Shown here in pieces: positions 25,444-33,472 of a DNA stretch of 64,000 nucleotides (its first letter is position 1; every line of letters begins with the position of its first letter). This stretch comes from UBA7330 sp965243485 (GTDB taxonomy: Bacteria; Bacteroidota; Bacteroidia; Cytophagales; Cyclobacteriaceae). The stretch lies in assembly GCA_965243485.1 (NCBI GenBank), contig CBDEVP010000001.1, positions 4,650,001 to 4,714,000 on the forward strand, in the 5' to 3' direction. Under the pieces are notes generated by a model that made no database searches, was not told the origin of the DNA, and saw only the letters and a program-made list of their open reading frames with translations. A program made the translations under genes and the position numbers.

Positions 25444-26447
25444 TCATTTACCATGGATTGAAATAACGACTCATCTTTTAAAAATTTCACTTTGATAGGT
25501 ATATAATAACAGGAATAATTTCTCATATCTGGAAATGCCTGCATTTTCACCGCATCCTTTTCTGTGGTGATGAGGCTCGTATTTTGATTCAGTTCATTAA
25601 TGATCCCTTTGATATCCAACTGGCTATAGCGGTGATGATCTCCGTACTGATGATGGATCTTCACATTGAAATGCTTGTCCGCATAAGCATGAAAGATATC
25701 CGCATTCGCAATCCCGGAAATGGCGACAACCTGATCCCGGAGCTCCTCTGATTCGGGAAATAGAGGCTGTAAATCTCCGTACTCAATCCCCGTAAAAAAA
25801 ACGTCGGCCCTGCTGTATTCAGCAACTCTATCTTTAATGGCCCTTTGATCCGCTTCGGTAAGATGATCGGGACACTTGGATACAAGGATGATATCTGCAC
25901 GGACTGCTCCATTCCTGCTTTCCCTGAGAAAACCTGAAGGCATCAGAAAATCACTATAAAAAGGCCTTTGAAAGGTCGTGATCATAATGTTCAGGCCAGG
26001 TTTGACCGTCCGATGCTGGAAAGCATCATCCATTAAAATCACCTCTGTATCCGGAAAATGATAAAGCAACTCAGGGATCGCATACATCCGCTCCTCGCCC
26101 ACTACCACATTAATCTTTCCCTGATAGCGCCGGTGGAACATCAAGGGTTCATCCCCTACGGATTGGGCTGTTTCTTTCTCCGTCACAATCCTGAATCCTT
26201 TGGTCTTTCTGCCATAACCACGACTTAGCGTGCATGCTTGGGTTGATTGACTGATGAAATATTCGCACAGGTAAGCGACCATCGGACTTTTCCCGGTGCC
26301 GCCCACGGAAAGATTCCCTATGCCTATTACATTTGTTTCAAATTGAATGGGTTTGAGAATCTCTTTATCATAAAGATAATTCCTGAGACGAGTGATCAGA
26401 TCAAACAACAATGCAAAAGGAAAAAGCAATACTTGCCACCAGTTCAT
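25410..26447 (-). CDS. lpxK: tetraacyldisaccharide 4'-kinase LpxK
   Basis: A 345-residue inner-membrane-associated kinase that phosphorylates the lipid A disaccharide to give lipid IVA. The N-terminal hydrophobic helix ('WQVLLFPFALLFDLITRLRNY') anchors it. The Walker A loop is 'GNLSVGGTGKSPMVAYL', followed by family blocks 'TLSRGYGRKTKGFR', 'VGDEPLMFHRR' and 'ILMDDAFQHRTVKPGLNI'. Length fits the family. It is divergent from the nif3-like gene by 11 bp, and its 3' end overlaps the porin gene start, consistent with one envelope-biogenesis operon. Confidence 0.95.
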   Translation of the reverse strand: MNWWQVLLFPFALLFDLITRLRNYLYDKEILKPIQFETNVIGIGNLSVGGTGKSPMVAYLCEYFISQSTQACTLSRGYGRKTKGFRIVTEKETAQSVGDEPLMFHRRYQGKINVVVGEERMYAIPELLYHFPDTEVILMDDAFQHRTVKPGLNIMITTFQRPFYSDFLMPSGFLRESRNGAVRADIILVSKCPDHLTEADQRAIKDRVAEYSRADVFFTGIEYGDLQPLFPESEELRDQVVAISGIANADIFHAYADKHFNVKIHHQYGDHHRYSQLDIKGIINELNQNTSLITTEKDAVKMQAFPDMRNYSCYYIPIKVKFLKDESLFQSMVNDCIIHHPRVIN

Positions 26448-26458
26448 AAATATCCACT

Positions 26459-27553
26459 ATGAAAGTCAAAGATATCACAAACTACCTGGAACGACTTGCT
26501 CCCCTGGCTTATCAGGAGTCCTATGATAACAGCGGGTTAATGGTCGGAAACCCTAAAGACGAAGTCGCAGGTATATTAATCACACTTGATCTAACAGAAG
26601 AAGTACTCGATGAAGCTATTGCCAGTGAATGTAACCTGATCATCGCCCATCATCCGCTGATATTCAAAGGATTGAAACATGTCACTCCGGAGCACTGGGT
26701 GGAAAGGTGCGTAATAAAAGCCATACAAAATAATATCAACCTGTATGCCGCCCATACAAATCTGGACAATGTACATCATGGGGTGAACCGGAAGATTGCC
26801 GAACGGCTGCAACTGCTAAACCCTCAGATCCTCAGCCCAAAAACTGATACGCTGTTCAAGCTGGTTACTTTCATTCCCGGCGAACAGAAAGACGAGGTGC
26901 TGAAGGCCATGTATGAAGCTGGTGCAGGCCAGGTAGGCAACTATGATCATTGCAGCTTCCAGATCGACGGTACAGGGACTTTCAGGCCAGGCGAAGGGAC
27001 CAATCCACATATTGGTGAGGTAGATGAGGATGAAACTGTCAAAGAAGTACGGGTTGAGGTGATCATTGAGGCTCCCGAAGTCCAGAAAGTCATCAAAGCG
27101 TTGCAGCTTAGCCATCCTTACGAAGAGGTCGCTTACTACCTGAATGCACTATCGAATATGAACCAGGGAATTGGCTCCGGAATGGTAGGTGATCTGGAAA
27201 ACCCCATGACTGTCTCAGACTTCCTACTATTTCTGAAGGAAAAGATGCAGGTGGAGGTCATCAGGCACACGGAGCTGGTCCATGAAAACATTGAAAGAGT
27301 GGCTGTATGTGGGGGTGCGGGTAGCTTTTTACTCAGACAGGCCATGAGTGCGGGAGCGGACATATTTGTCAGTGGTGATTTCAAATATCACGACTTTTTT
27401 GAAGCGGAAAACAGGATCATCATCGCTGATATCGGACACTATGAAAGCGAACAATTTACAAAGGATTTACTTTATGAAGTATTAAGCAAAAAATTCACTA
27501 ATATTGCACTCCGTTTGTCAAAAGTAGTGACGAACCCAATCAAATATTTGTAA
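26459..27553 (+). CDS. Nif3-like dinuclear metal-centre protein
   Basis: A 364-residue member of the Nif3/YqfO family. Metal-ligand motifs are 'LIIAHHPLIFKG' and 'AAHTNLDNVHHGVN' in the N-terminal half, with 'FVSGDFKYHDFFEAEN' and 'IADIGHYESEQF' in the C-terminal half. The two halves flank an inserted PII-like domain (about residues 130-240), as in the longer YqfO form. Family members form toroidal hexamers. Proposed roles include GTP cyclohydrolase-like or hydrolase activity, but the biological function is not settled. Six bases separate it from the zinc-ribbon gene, a conserved pairing in Bacteroidota. Confidence 0.92.
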   Translation: MKVKDITNYLERLAPLAYQESYDNSGLMVGNPKDEVAGILITLDLTEEVLDEAIASECNLIIAHHPLIFKGLKHVTPEHWVERCVIKAIQNNINLYAAHTNLDNVHHGVNRKIAERLQLLNPQILSPKTDTLFKLVTFIPGEQKDEVLKAMYEAGAGQVGNYDHCSFQIDGTGTFRPGEGTNPHIGEVDEDETVKEVRVEVIIEAPEVQKVIKALQLSHPYEEVAYYLNALSNMNQGIGSGMVGDLENPMTVSDFLLFLKEKMQVEVIRHTELVHENIERVAVCGGAGSFLLRQAMSAGADIFVSGDFKYHDFFEAENRIIIADIGHYESEQFTKDLLYEVLSKKFTNIALRLSKVVTNPIKYL

Positions 27554-27559
27554 TACTTA

Positions 27560-28339
27560 ATGGAAAATCCTGTAGCTAAGAAGCTTGACGCCCTGGTAAA
27601 ATTACAATCCCTTGATTCCGAACTTGATGAGCTGATAAAAGTGAGAGGAGCCCTCCCGGACGAGGTAATGGACCTGGAAGATGAGATCACCGGATATAAT
27701 ACCCGCATCGAAAAACAAAACCAGGAACTTGCGGAATTAGAAGAAGCCATCAACAACAACAAATCCGCCATTAAAGACGCTGAAAAACTCATTAAAAAAT
27801 ATGAGGAGCAGCAGATGAACGTCAGAAACAACCGCGAGTATGACGCTATCACCAAAGAGATAGAGCTCCAGCAGCTTGAGATCCAGATCCTTGACAAAAG
27901 GATCAAGGAAGCCTACGACAAGATCGAGATCAAGAAAGAGGAGATTGAAAACACCAAAACACTGCTTTCGGAACGTACCGATGACCTGAAGTCCAAGAAA
28001 AACGAATTGGAGGTGATCACCCAGGAATCCGAGGAAGATGAAAAGAAAATCCTTAAGGACCGGGAAAAAGCCGCCAAAAATGTGGAAGACAGGCTGTTAG
28101 TCTCTTATGAAAAAGTAAGGGAAAACATGCGAAATGGCCTGGCAGTTGTTTCGGTGAAGCGTGGCGCCTGTGGCGGGTGCTTCAATATTGTACCTCCCCA
28201 GAAACAAGCTGAGATCAGGGAGCAGAAAAAAGTGATCGTATGCGAGCATTGCGGCCGAATCCTTGCCAGTGTGGATGATGAAATTGTGGAAGAGGAAACC
28301 AAGCCCAAAAGAAGAACTGCCCGCAAGGCGAGCAACTGA
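27560..28339 (+). CDS. coiled-coil C4-type zinc-ribbon protein (CdsZ-like)
   Basis: A 259-residue protein. Residues about 10-180 are a long alpha-helical coiled coil rich in Glu and Lys. Residues about 195-235 hold a C4 zinc ribbon, 'CGGCFNIVPPQKQAEI...VIVCEHCGRIL', with two CxxC pairs. A Lys/Arg-rich tail ends the protein. The family is conserved next to Nif3-like genes and is related to nucleic-acid-binding zinc-ribbon proteins. A ribosome or RNA role has been suggested for relatives, but nothing here proves it. It ends against the convergent acyltransferase with no spacer (28339/28340). Confidence 0.88.
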   Translation: MENPVAKKLDALVKLQSLDSELDELIKVRGALPDEVMDLEDEITGYNTRIEKQNQELAELEEAINNNKSAIKDAEKLIKKYEEQQMNVRNNREYDAITKEIELQQLEIQILDKRIKEAYDKIEIKKEEIENTKTLLSERTDDLKSKKNELEVITQESEEDEKKILKDREKAAKNVEDRLLVSYEKVRENMRNGLAVVSVKRGACGGCFNIVPPQKQAEIREQKKVIVCEHCGRILASVDDEIVEEETKPKRRTARKASN

Positions 28340-28885
28340 TCATAATACACCTTTTTCAGGGTATTTACCTTTGATGGTCCGAAAATAGGCAAGGATATCA
28401 TCGAGGTCTCTTTCTATATCTCCGGTTGGATAATATGGTGGTCGCATTTCCACATATTTTTCGGCATAATTAAAGCCGACCATGACAATGGGGACCCTGG
28501 CCCTCACGGCTATCCAATAAAACCCGGTCTTCCATTTGGGCACATAGGAGCGCGTACCTTCAGGGGTAATGGTAAGTACAAACCTTTCTCTTTGATTGAA
28601 AAGCTCAACCGCCTGATCCACCATCCCTGTATTTTTTGACCGGTCCACGGCCTTCCCACCGGTGATCCTTAGAAACCAACCAATGACGGGCTTTCTAAAG
28701 AGCGAATCCTTGGCCATATAACTTGATTTCAACCTGAAGATGGATCGCGCTGCAACGCCCACAAAAAAATCCATCATGCTGGTGTGAGGGGCTACGATCA
28801 AAACAAACTTCTTTTCCTCAGGCATTTTACCCCTGGTTTCCCATCCAGCCAGTCGGAAACATGCCGAAAGAAATAACCTGATCAT
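28340..28885 (-). CDS. 1-acylglycerol-3-phosphate O-acyltransferase-like protein
   Basis: A 181-residue protein of the PlsC superfamily. The catalytic HX4D motif is 'APHTSMMDF', followed by 'FLRITGGKAVDRS' and the substrate-binding 'LTITPEGTRSY'. It is short for PlsC and lacks an evident extra membrane domain, so it belongs to the small acyltransferase subgroup. It probably acylates lysophosphatidate or a related acceptor at the inner membrane. Its ATG overlaps the patatin stop by 4 bp, so the two lipid enzymes are translationally coupled. Exact acceptor not determinable. Confidence 0.88.
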   Translation of the reverse strand: MIRLFLSACFRLAGWETRGKMPEEKKFVLIVAPHTSMMDFFVGVAARSIFRLKSSYMAKDSLFRKPVIGWFLRITGGKAVDRSKNTGMVDQAVELFNQRERFVLTITPEGTRSYVPKWKTGFYWIAVRARVPIVMVGFNYAEKYVEMRPPYYPTGDIERDLDDILAYFRTIKGKYPEKGVL

Positions 28886-29658
28886 GCATTTACAAGTTGA
28901 AGCTTTTTGAGGATGTTTTTCTCAGCGATCTGGCTTTTTGTGTATGCATATCCAAGGTCGAAGATATCCTGAGCCCGTCTGAAATCAAATACACTGAAGT
29001 TTGACACACCTGCCGGTTCGATGAATACATCACAATCACGCTTATTCTTATGGCTGTTGATGGTAATGGCAATTAACAACGATCGCTCCATCAGGTCCCT
29101 CCAGCTGTCCACCTTGTAGTCCTTATCGATGGGGTTGCAGTGCAACGCCAGAATCTTGTCGCATTTTTTTTTGATCGGCTTGATCGGCAGATTATCTGTG
29201 ATCCCTCCGTCCACATATTGTTTGTTCCTGATCGTCACTGGATTAAACAATACAGGTATGCTGCTGGAGGCCAGCAAAGGAATGGTTAACTGTCCTTTAC
29301 TGAAAACTTTGGCTTTCCCTTTGTTCACCTGCGTAGCGGTGACATACAGAGGCTTTTTCAATGCTTCGAAGGTATCTTCGGGAATATGCTTTTTGATTTC
29401 ATCACTGGCGCGTTCGATGTTTATCAGTCCCCGCCAGTTGAGAGCCGGTCTCAGCAAACCGTAGAAATTTGTCTTCTGAAGCCGGGAAAGGATATCTTTT
29501 GGCGAATATCCATAACAATAAAGCGCACCAATGATCGCCCCGGCGCTGGTGCCGGAGACCACATTGAAAGAAAGTCCTTCTTCTTCCAGAGCCTGGATCG
29601 CCCCTAAATGAGCAATGGCCCTTGCCCCGCCACCCGAAAGCACCAACCCCACCTTCAT
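28882..29658 (-). CDS. patatin-like phospholipase
   Basis: A 258-residue patatin-domain protein of the RssA/YchK type. The oxyanion loop is 'LSGGGARAIAHLG', the nucleophile Ser sits in 'VVSGTSAGAIIG', and the catalytic Asp lies in 'YVDGGITDNLPI'. Ser and Asp form the dyad. It has no signal peptide, so it is likely cytosolic or peripherally membrane-bound, acting on phospholipid acyl chains. It lies 2 bp from accA and overlaps the acyltransferase by 4 bp. The three genes form an apparent lipid-metabolism operon. Confidence 0.92.
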   Translation of the reverse strand: MKVGLVLSGGGARAIAHLGAIQALEEEGLSFNVVSGTSAGAIIGALYCYGYSPKDILSRLQKTNFYGLLRPALNWRGLINIERASDEIKKHIPEDTFEALKKPLYVTATQVNKGKAKVFSKGQLTIPLLASSSIPVLFNPVTIRNKQYVDGGITDNLPIKPIKKKCDKILALHCNPIDKDYKVDSWRDLMERSLLIAITINSHKNKRDCDVFIEPAGVSNFSVFDFRRAQDIFDLGYAYTKSQIAEKNILKKLQLVNA

Positions 29659-29660
29659 CG

Positions 29661-30608
29661 CTAACCGGTAAATGCGCCCATCGCACAGAATTTGTCAATC
29701 CTTTGTGCGACACGCTTTTCAACAGAAATTTTATTCAATTCCTTTAATTCTTTGAAAATGACTTTCTTCAATTCCTGGCTGGCGGCCTTCAGGTCTGTGT
29801 GCGCCCCTCCCAGCGGCTCACTGATGATCCCGTCGATCAGCTTATTCTTCAGCATGTCTGAGGCCGTCAACTTAAGAGCTTCGGCAGCCTGCTCTTTGTA
29901 GTCCCATGTGCGCCAGAGAATGGTAGAGCAATTTTCCGGTGAGATCACCGAATACCAGGAGTTTTCCATCATCAGTACCCGGTCTGCAATCGCTATGCCC
30001 AGGGCGCCCCCTGAGGCACCTTCTCCTATGATGATCGAGATCACCGGTACCTGAAGAGTCATCATTTCCTTCAGGTTACGGGCAATCGCTTCCCCCTGCC
30101 CTCTTTCTTCCGCTTCAATACCCGGATACGCCCCCGGAGTATCCACCAGCGTAATGATCGGCTTGTTAAATTTTTCAGCCATCTTCATCAGCCGCAGGGC
30201 CTTTCTGTAGCCATCTGGATTCGCCATTCCGAAGTTCCGCATCTGACGCTGCTTGGTGTTCCTTCCTTTTTGCTGACCGATGATCATAAAGGTCTGGTCA
30301 TCGATCGTGGCAAATCCACCGACCATGGCTTTATCATCTTTTACAGCCCGATCGCCAAACAGCTCGATGAAATCATCTGACAACTCATAGATATAATCCA
30401 GGGTATAGGGTCTTTCCGGATGCCTGGAGAGCTGGACGCGCTGCCAGCGGGTGAGGTTCAGAAAAGTTTCTTTTTTAAGTTTGGAGATCTTGTCTTCCAG
30501 TTTTTTGATGGCATCGCTGACATCCACATCGCTTTCCCTTGCCAGTTCTTTCATGTCGGCAAGTTTCGCTTCCAGTTCTATGATAGGCTGCTCAAATTCG
30601 AGGTGCAT
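29661..30608 (-). CDS. accA: acetyl-CoA carboxylase carboxyltransferase subunit alpha
   Basis: A 315-residue AccA of usual length. Signature blocks are 'FEQPIIELEAKLADMKELA', 'HPERPYTLDYI', 'LVDTPGAYPGIEAEERGQGEAIA', 'IIGEGASGGALGIAIADRV' and 'YSVISPENCSTILWR'. With AccD it transfers carboxyl from biotin to acetyl-CoA, the committed step of fatty-acid synthesis. It is the first gene of the accA-patatin-acyltransferase operon. A TAAATTTG -7 element lies 24-31 bp upstream. Confidence 0.97.
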   Translation of the reverse strand: MHLEFEQPIIELEAKLADMKELARESDVDVSDAIKKLEDKISKLKKETFLNLTRWQRVQLSRHPERPYTLDYIYELSDDFIELFGDRAVKDDKAMVGGFATIDDQTFMIIGQQKGRNTKQRQMRNFGMANPDGYRKALRLMKMAEKFNKPIITLVDTPGAYPGIEAEERGQGEAIARNLKEMMTLQVPVISIIIGEGASGGALGIAIADRVLMMENSWYSVISPENCSTILWRTWDYKEQAAEALKLTASDMLKNKLIDGIISEPLGGAHTDLKAASQELKKVIFKELKELNKISVEKRVAQRIDKFCAMGAFTG

Positions 30609-30631
30609 AGATACGTTGTTTTTAGAAAGGG

Positions 30632-30639
30632 CAAATTTA
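30632..30639 (-). promoter_or_regulatory. probable -7 box for accA
   Basis: On the minus strand this reads TAAATTTG, an exact match to the Bacteroidota TAnnTTTG -7 element, 24 bp before the accA ATG. No good -33 TTTG is present at 19-21 bp spacing. Confidence 0.35.
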
Positions 30640-30704
30640 GCAAGATTTCAATGGATGACTTTCTAAATAGACTGAAAGGTTTCCAAATTAAAATGAAAGG
30701 TAGT

Positions 30705-30736
30705 ATTGGATAAAAATATTGAAGGATATAGCTTTG
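30705..30736 (+). promoter_or_regulatory. probable promoter of tRNA-Asp
   Basis: TAGCTTTG (30729-30736) matches the TAnnTTTG -7 consensus, with ATTG (30705-30708) as a weaker -33 element 20 bp before it. Transcription would begin shortly before the tRNA at 30766. Confidence 0.5.
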
Positions 30737-30765
30737 CAACTCTTTTGAGCGGAAGGCTCGAAAAT

Positions 30766-30839
30766 GGTCTGGTAGTTCAGTTGGTTAGAATGCCTGCCTG
30801 TCACGCAGGAGGTCGCGAGTTCGAGTCTCGTCCAGACCG
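30766..30839 (+). tRNA. tRNA-Asp (GTC anticodon)
   Basis: A 74-nt cloverleaf. The acceptor stem GGTCTGG (30766-30772) pairs with CCAGACC (30832-30838), and the discriminator is G. The anticodon arm is CCTGC-CTGTCAC-GCAGG with anticodon GTC. The T arm contains GTTCGAGT. The 3' CCA is not encoded. It marks the left end of the accessory island, where integrative elements often insert. Confidence 0.96.
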
Positions 30840-30850
30840 CACTCAAAATC

Positions 30851-30884
30851 AAGCACTTACATGAAAATGTGAGTGCTTTTTTTA
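30851..30884 (+). terminator. intrinsic terminator of tRNA-Asp
   Basis: The stem AAGCACTTACAT / ATGTGAGTGCTT closes on a GAAA-type loop and is followed by a run of T. It lies 12 bp after the tRNA. Confidence 0.85.
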
Positions 30885-31001
30885 TGCCCTCAAAATGATT
30901 TGCAAACATATTGCAAACAAATAGTGGGTTTTTTGGGTGTTTTTGAGTTGTTTCTGGTTGATTTATATTGTCAATTTTACGTGGATTCGGAACCTCAAAG
31001 A

Positions 31002-31412
31002 CTATTGAATTGACAGCAAATCCTCTCCTAACTCATGTATTCCATTCAATATCTTCAGTGAAGTCTTTTCACTTGGCTGTTTATGTCCATCCTTATACTG
31101 ATGTAGTAAGGTAGGATTCAAACCAATCCTGCCCGCCAGGGCAGATACATTGAAGATGTCATAAAAATCGAAGAATTGCTCCAGATCCAACTGAAACTCC
31201 AGTTTGTAATCAGCTGGAACTTTCTCCCCTTCTTCGACCATTCCTTCAAAATGAAATGCAATCGCTTCAGTAAATTGCTCCTTCATTTCTTCCCAGCACT
31301 TTGCGGCACTTACCACGCCCGGATAAGCTTCAGTATAAGCACTGTAGCCGGTACCCGTTTTCTCAACTGTGACTTTAATCTTTTCCATCTGTATTGTTTC
31401 CATCATTACCAC
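31002..31412 (-). CDS. hicB: HicB-family antitoxin with C-terminal HTH
   Basis: A 136-residue protein. Residues about 8-85 are the HicB partial RNase H-like fold ('IKVTVEKTGTGYSAYTEAYPGVVSAAKCWEEMKEQFTEAI' is the typical opening, here divided across residues 9-48). Residues about 90-136 are an XRE-type HTH ('SALAGRIGLNPTLLHQYKDG'). The antitoxin neutralises HicA and represses the operon. ATGs at codons 1, 3, 4 and 9 make the exact start ambiguous. It follows the hicA frame by 17 bp. A 22-bp perfect palindrome upstream of hicA is the likely binding site. Confidence 0.85.
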   Translation of the reverse strand: MVMMETIQMEKIKVTVEKTGTGYSAYTEAYPGVVSAAKCWEEMKEQFTEAIAFHFEGMVEEGEKVPADYKLEFQLDLEQFFDFYDIFNVSALAGRIGLNPTLLHQYKDGHKQPSEKTSLKILNGIHELGEDLLSIQ

Positions 31413-31429
31413 TAAGAAACAGGCATAGA

Positions 31430-31615
31430 CTATTTAAGCCCTGCCTGTTTCAATATTGAATTCACCGTACCTTTTGCTAAATCAGATTTAGGATAAGGTA
31501 CCGTAACTAATCCCTTTTTCTCAGGATGTTTGAGCTGGATATGGCTCCCTTTCTGCCTTACCTCATACCATCCATCCTTCCGGATTAGTTTTATGACTTC
31601 CTTAGAATTTAAATT
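31430..31615 (-). pseudogene. hicA: hicA toxin frame lacking a standard start codon
   Basis: An open frame of 61 codons encodes an almost complete HicA mRNA-interferase: 'NSKEVIKLIRKDGWYEVRQK', the active-site His in 'GSHIQLKHPEKKGL', and the end 'KSDLAKGTVNSILKQAGLK'. The dsRBD-like fold residues including Gly-Ser-His are intact. Upstream of the first Asn the in-frame codons are TTA, AAT and then TAA, with no ATG, GTG or TTG. Either the start was lost, leaving a silent toxin beside an intact antitoxin, or a rare start codon is used. It would be cytosolic, cleaving mRNA. Confidence 0.8.
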
Positions 31616-31618
31616 TTA

Positions 31619-31640
31619 AAAGTATAAATATTTATACTTT
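31619..31640. promoter_or_regulatory. 22-bp perfect palindrome, probable hicAB operator
   Basis: The arms AAAGTATAAAT / ATTTATACTTT are perfectly self-complementary with no spacer. It lies directly upstream of the hicA frame, where HicB-type HTH antitoxins bind to repress their own operon. Confidence 0.6.
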
Positions 31641-31980
31641 AAAATGCTGAATCAGTTTATTATTATTGCTGCTACTATCATATTTTTCAGACAACTCTAT
31701 TTTATTGCGGTTTTTGCCAAATTATTCGATCATCCTCATAGCTACATTCTTTATATTTCCACAATAATTGATACTCAACCGCTAATTAATGTCTACAAAG
31801 TTTTTTTCCAATGAATAGGAGGCCTACACCGAAGTGTTGGAGATTCACCACTCTTCGGATCGGATGGAGAATTTTGGATGAGCCAAGGAGTATGCAGAGT
31901 TTAAGTTGGATTGATTCACCTATAATTTTATACCATTCGCCTAATATATTGAACAAAAAGTAAACCTACAGGTTGATATT
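31641..31980. other. 340-bp gap without a gene
   Basis: AT-rich DNA between the divergent hicAB and TAC-like modules. It contains an inverted repeat CCGAAG (31829-31834) / CTTCGG (31853-31858). No coding frame is supported. The promoter of the 31981 operon should lie here, but I see no clear -7 box. Confidence 0.5.
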
Positions 31981-32505
31981 ATGCGTATATCTAGTATCTT
32001 GCCGGTAATTCCAGAGAAGTTATTCAGAGTTGTCTACGATGACAACGATGAAAATATTCTGGATATCCTACAAGATCAATGGACAGATACACAATGGTTA
32101 AGAGATTTCTTTACGGAGTTCAGGAAAGATTTGAATGATGTAGGTGAACCGTTTACAATAACTAGCGCTGTAAAGCAGACGATTAGTGATGCAGACTATC
32201 TATTCACAACCTTACATGAAAATAATGGCGACAACCTATCAGACTTCTTCAAACCGCTTGATAACCGGCAAAAAGAGGTTAAAGACAATCAGTCACAGAA
32301 AGGCCGTATTGAACGTCCCAGAACGTGGTTGAGAATTTATGCAGTTCATTATGATGGTAAATATATCATTACCGGAGGAGCCATCAAACTAACTGATGGC
32401 ATGAACCGACCTCACCTTAAAGAAGAAATTTATAAACTTGAACTTCTCAGAAAGAAACTAAAGTTAGATATCAATCAAAGCACATTAGGATACTTAGACT
32501 TATGA
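31981..32505 (+). CDS. putative toxin of a toxin-antitoxin-chaperone module
   Basis: A 174-residue soluble protein. The N-terminal two thirds ('PVIPEKLFRVVYDDNDENIL', 'LDILQDQWTDTQWLRDFF', 'LSDFFKPLDNRQKEV') match no family I can name. The C-terminal part, 'RTWLRIYAVHYDGKYIITGGAIKLTD', then 'RPHLKEEIYKLELLRKKL', resembles the last strands and helix of RelE/HigB toxins, where a basic strand precedes 'ivl.gf.Kk' and a terminal helix. It overlaps the HTH gene by 4 bp, and a third gene follows by 2 bp. Toxin-first order with an HTH antitoxin is the HigBA arrangement. The toxin assignment rests on context and weak fold resemblance, and a new family is possible. Confidence 0.55.
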   Translation: MRISSILPVIPEKLFRVVYDDNDENILDILQDQWTDTQWLRDFFTEFRKDLNDVGEPFTITSAVKQTISDADYLFTTLHENNGDNLSDFFKPLDNRQKEVKDNQSQKGRIERPRTWLRIYAVHYDGKYIITGGAIKLTDGMNRPHLKEEIYKLELLRKKLKLDINQSTLGYLDL

Positions 32506-33038
32506 GTACTACATCTAAAAAAGAATTTGAAAAGCTCCTTTCCTCTCCCATAGAAGAAAAATGGAGAGAAGTGGTTGAGTTCAGAAAAGCTAATTCAGGC
32601 TGGTTAAACTTGTCTGCCGATATTGCTTTGAAAGTTATGGATGAAATGGACAAGCAGGGAATTAAAGGAACTGAGCTAGCATCTCGTCTGGGAGTTTCCC
32701 CACAGCAAGTAAGTAAAATCCTGAAGGGTCGTGAGAATCTGAAATTAGAGACTATTGCCAAGCTCAATCAGGCACTTGGGGTTAAGATATTTGTCATTCC
32801 TTCAGAGAACGAGATCGTTGTCAAGAATGACATGAAATCTTTAATGAAAATGCTGGCCACAGAGATGATGAAGCAGCATTTTAAAATGAAACTTCAGGAA
32901 GTTTCACAGAAAAAGCAAGAAGTGAAAGTTCCGGAACGACCAGCGATAGTCCAGGACTACTCTACTTCTGGATATGTTAAGGTATCATCAAAAGCAAATC
33001 CTAAAGCAATTGAATCAAATTATTCAATGGCAGCTTAG
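32502..33038 (+). CDS. HigA-like XRE antitoxin with C-terminal extension
   Basis: A 178-residue protein. Residues about 30-95 form the HigA-type HTH: 'LSADIALKVMDEMDKQGIKG' then 'TELASRLGVSPQQVSKILKG' and 'NLKLETIAKLNQALGVKIF'. About 80 further residues follow, ending in 'YSTSGYVKVSSKANPKAIES'. HigA antitoxins usually end soon after the HTH. In TAC systems a C-terminal chaperone-addiction (ChAD) tail makes the antitoxin depend on a SecB-like partner, and this extension could be that tail (inference). It overlaps the toxin gene by 4 bp and precedes the SecB-like gene by 2 bp. Autorepression of the operon is expected. Confidence 0.8.
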   Translation: MSTTSKKEFEKLLSSPIEEKWREVVEFRKANSGWLNLSADIALKVMDEMDKQGIKGTELASRLGVSPQQVSKILKGRENLKLETIAKLNQALGVKIFVIPSENEIVVKNDMKSLMKMLATEMMKQHFKMKLQEVSQKKQEVKVPERPAIVQDYSTSGYVKVSSKANPKAIESNYSMAA

Positions 33039-33040
33039 TA

Positions 33041-33472
33041 ATGGCAGAAAAACAAATTCCTTTTCAAATTAAGGCAATTGCCACTAGAGAATTTGCCACT
33101 ATTGAAAGTGCTCATAAAGACGGTGAAGAGATTGGAATTGGCACAGGCTTCAACTTCGGAGTGGATAATGATAATCATGCGATTGCAGTACTACTTGACC
33201 TTGCATTCGAATGTAATAAAGTTCCATTCGTCATTCTCAAAATACGTATGGAGTTTGATGTAATGCAGGAAGCCTTTGAAAAGTTTAAGAACAAAAAAAT
33301 TAAATCAATTACTGTACCCAAAGGATTTCTCACACACTTGGCTGCTATGACAGTTAGCACTGCGAGAGGTATTTTGTATGAGAAGTTGAAGGATTCTGAC
33401 TTTGACTTTCTGCTGCTTCCGGCATTGAATGTCTCGGAAATTCTCACAGAAGACATGAAATTTGATACGTGA
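33041..33472 (+). CDS. SecB-like chaperone of a TAC module
   Basis: A 143-residue protein of SecB size. The order is four beta strands ('FQIKAIATREFATIES', 'EIGIGTGFNFGVDN', 'AIAVLLDLAFECN', 'PFVILKIRMEFDV'), then 'VPKGFLTHLAAMTVSTARGILYE' as the helix entering the core, and the late 'FLLLPALNVSEIL'. The last matches the SecB 'PP.LL.P.NF..L' ending. SecB-like proteins in TAC systems fold or protect the antitoxin. The similarity is at fold-pattern level and needs a profile search. Its place as third gene with 2-bp spacing is the strongest support. Confidence 0.6.
   Translation: MAEKQIPFQIKAIATREFATIESAHKDGEEIGIGTGFNFGVDNDNHAIAVLLDLAFECNKVPFVILKIRMEFDVMQEAFEKFKNKKIKSITVPKGFLTHLAAMTVSTARGILYEKLKDSDFDFLLLPALNVSEILTEDMKFDT

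Noticed and set aside
30688..30909. 73-codon minus-strand frame
   Set aside because: It is the reverse complement of the tRNA-Asp gene and its terminator, a common false ORF.
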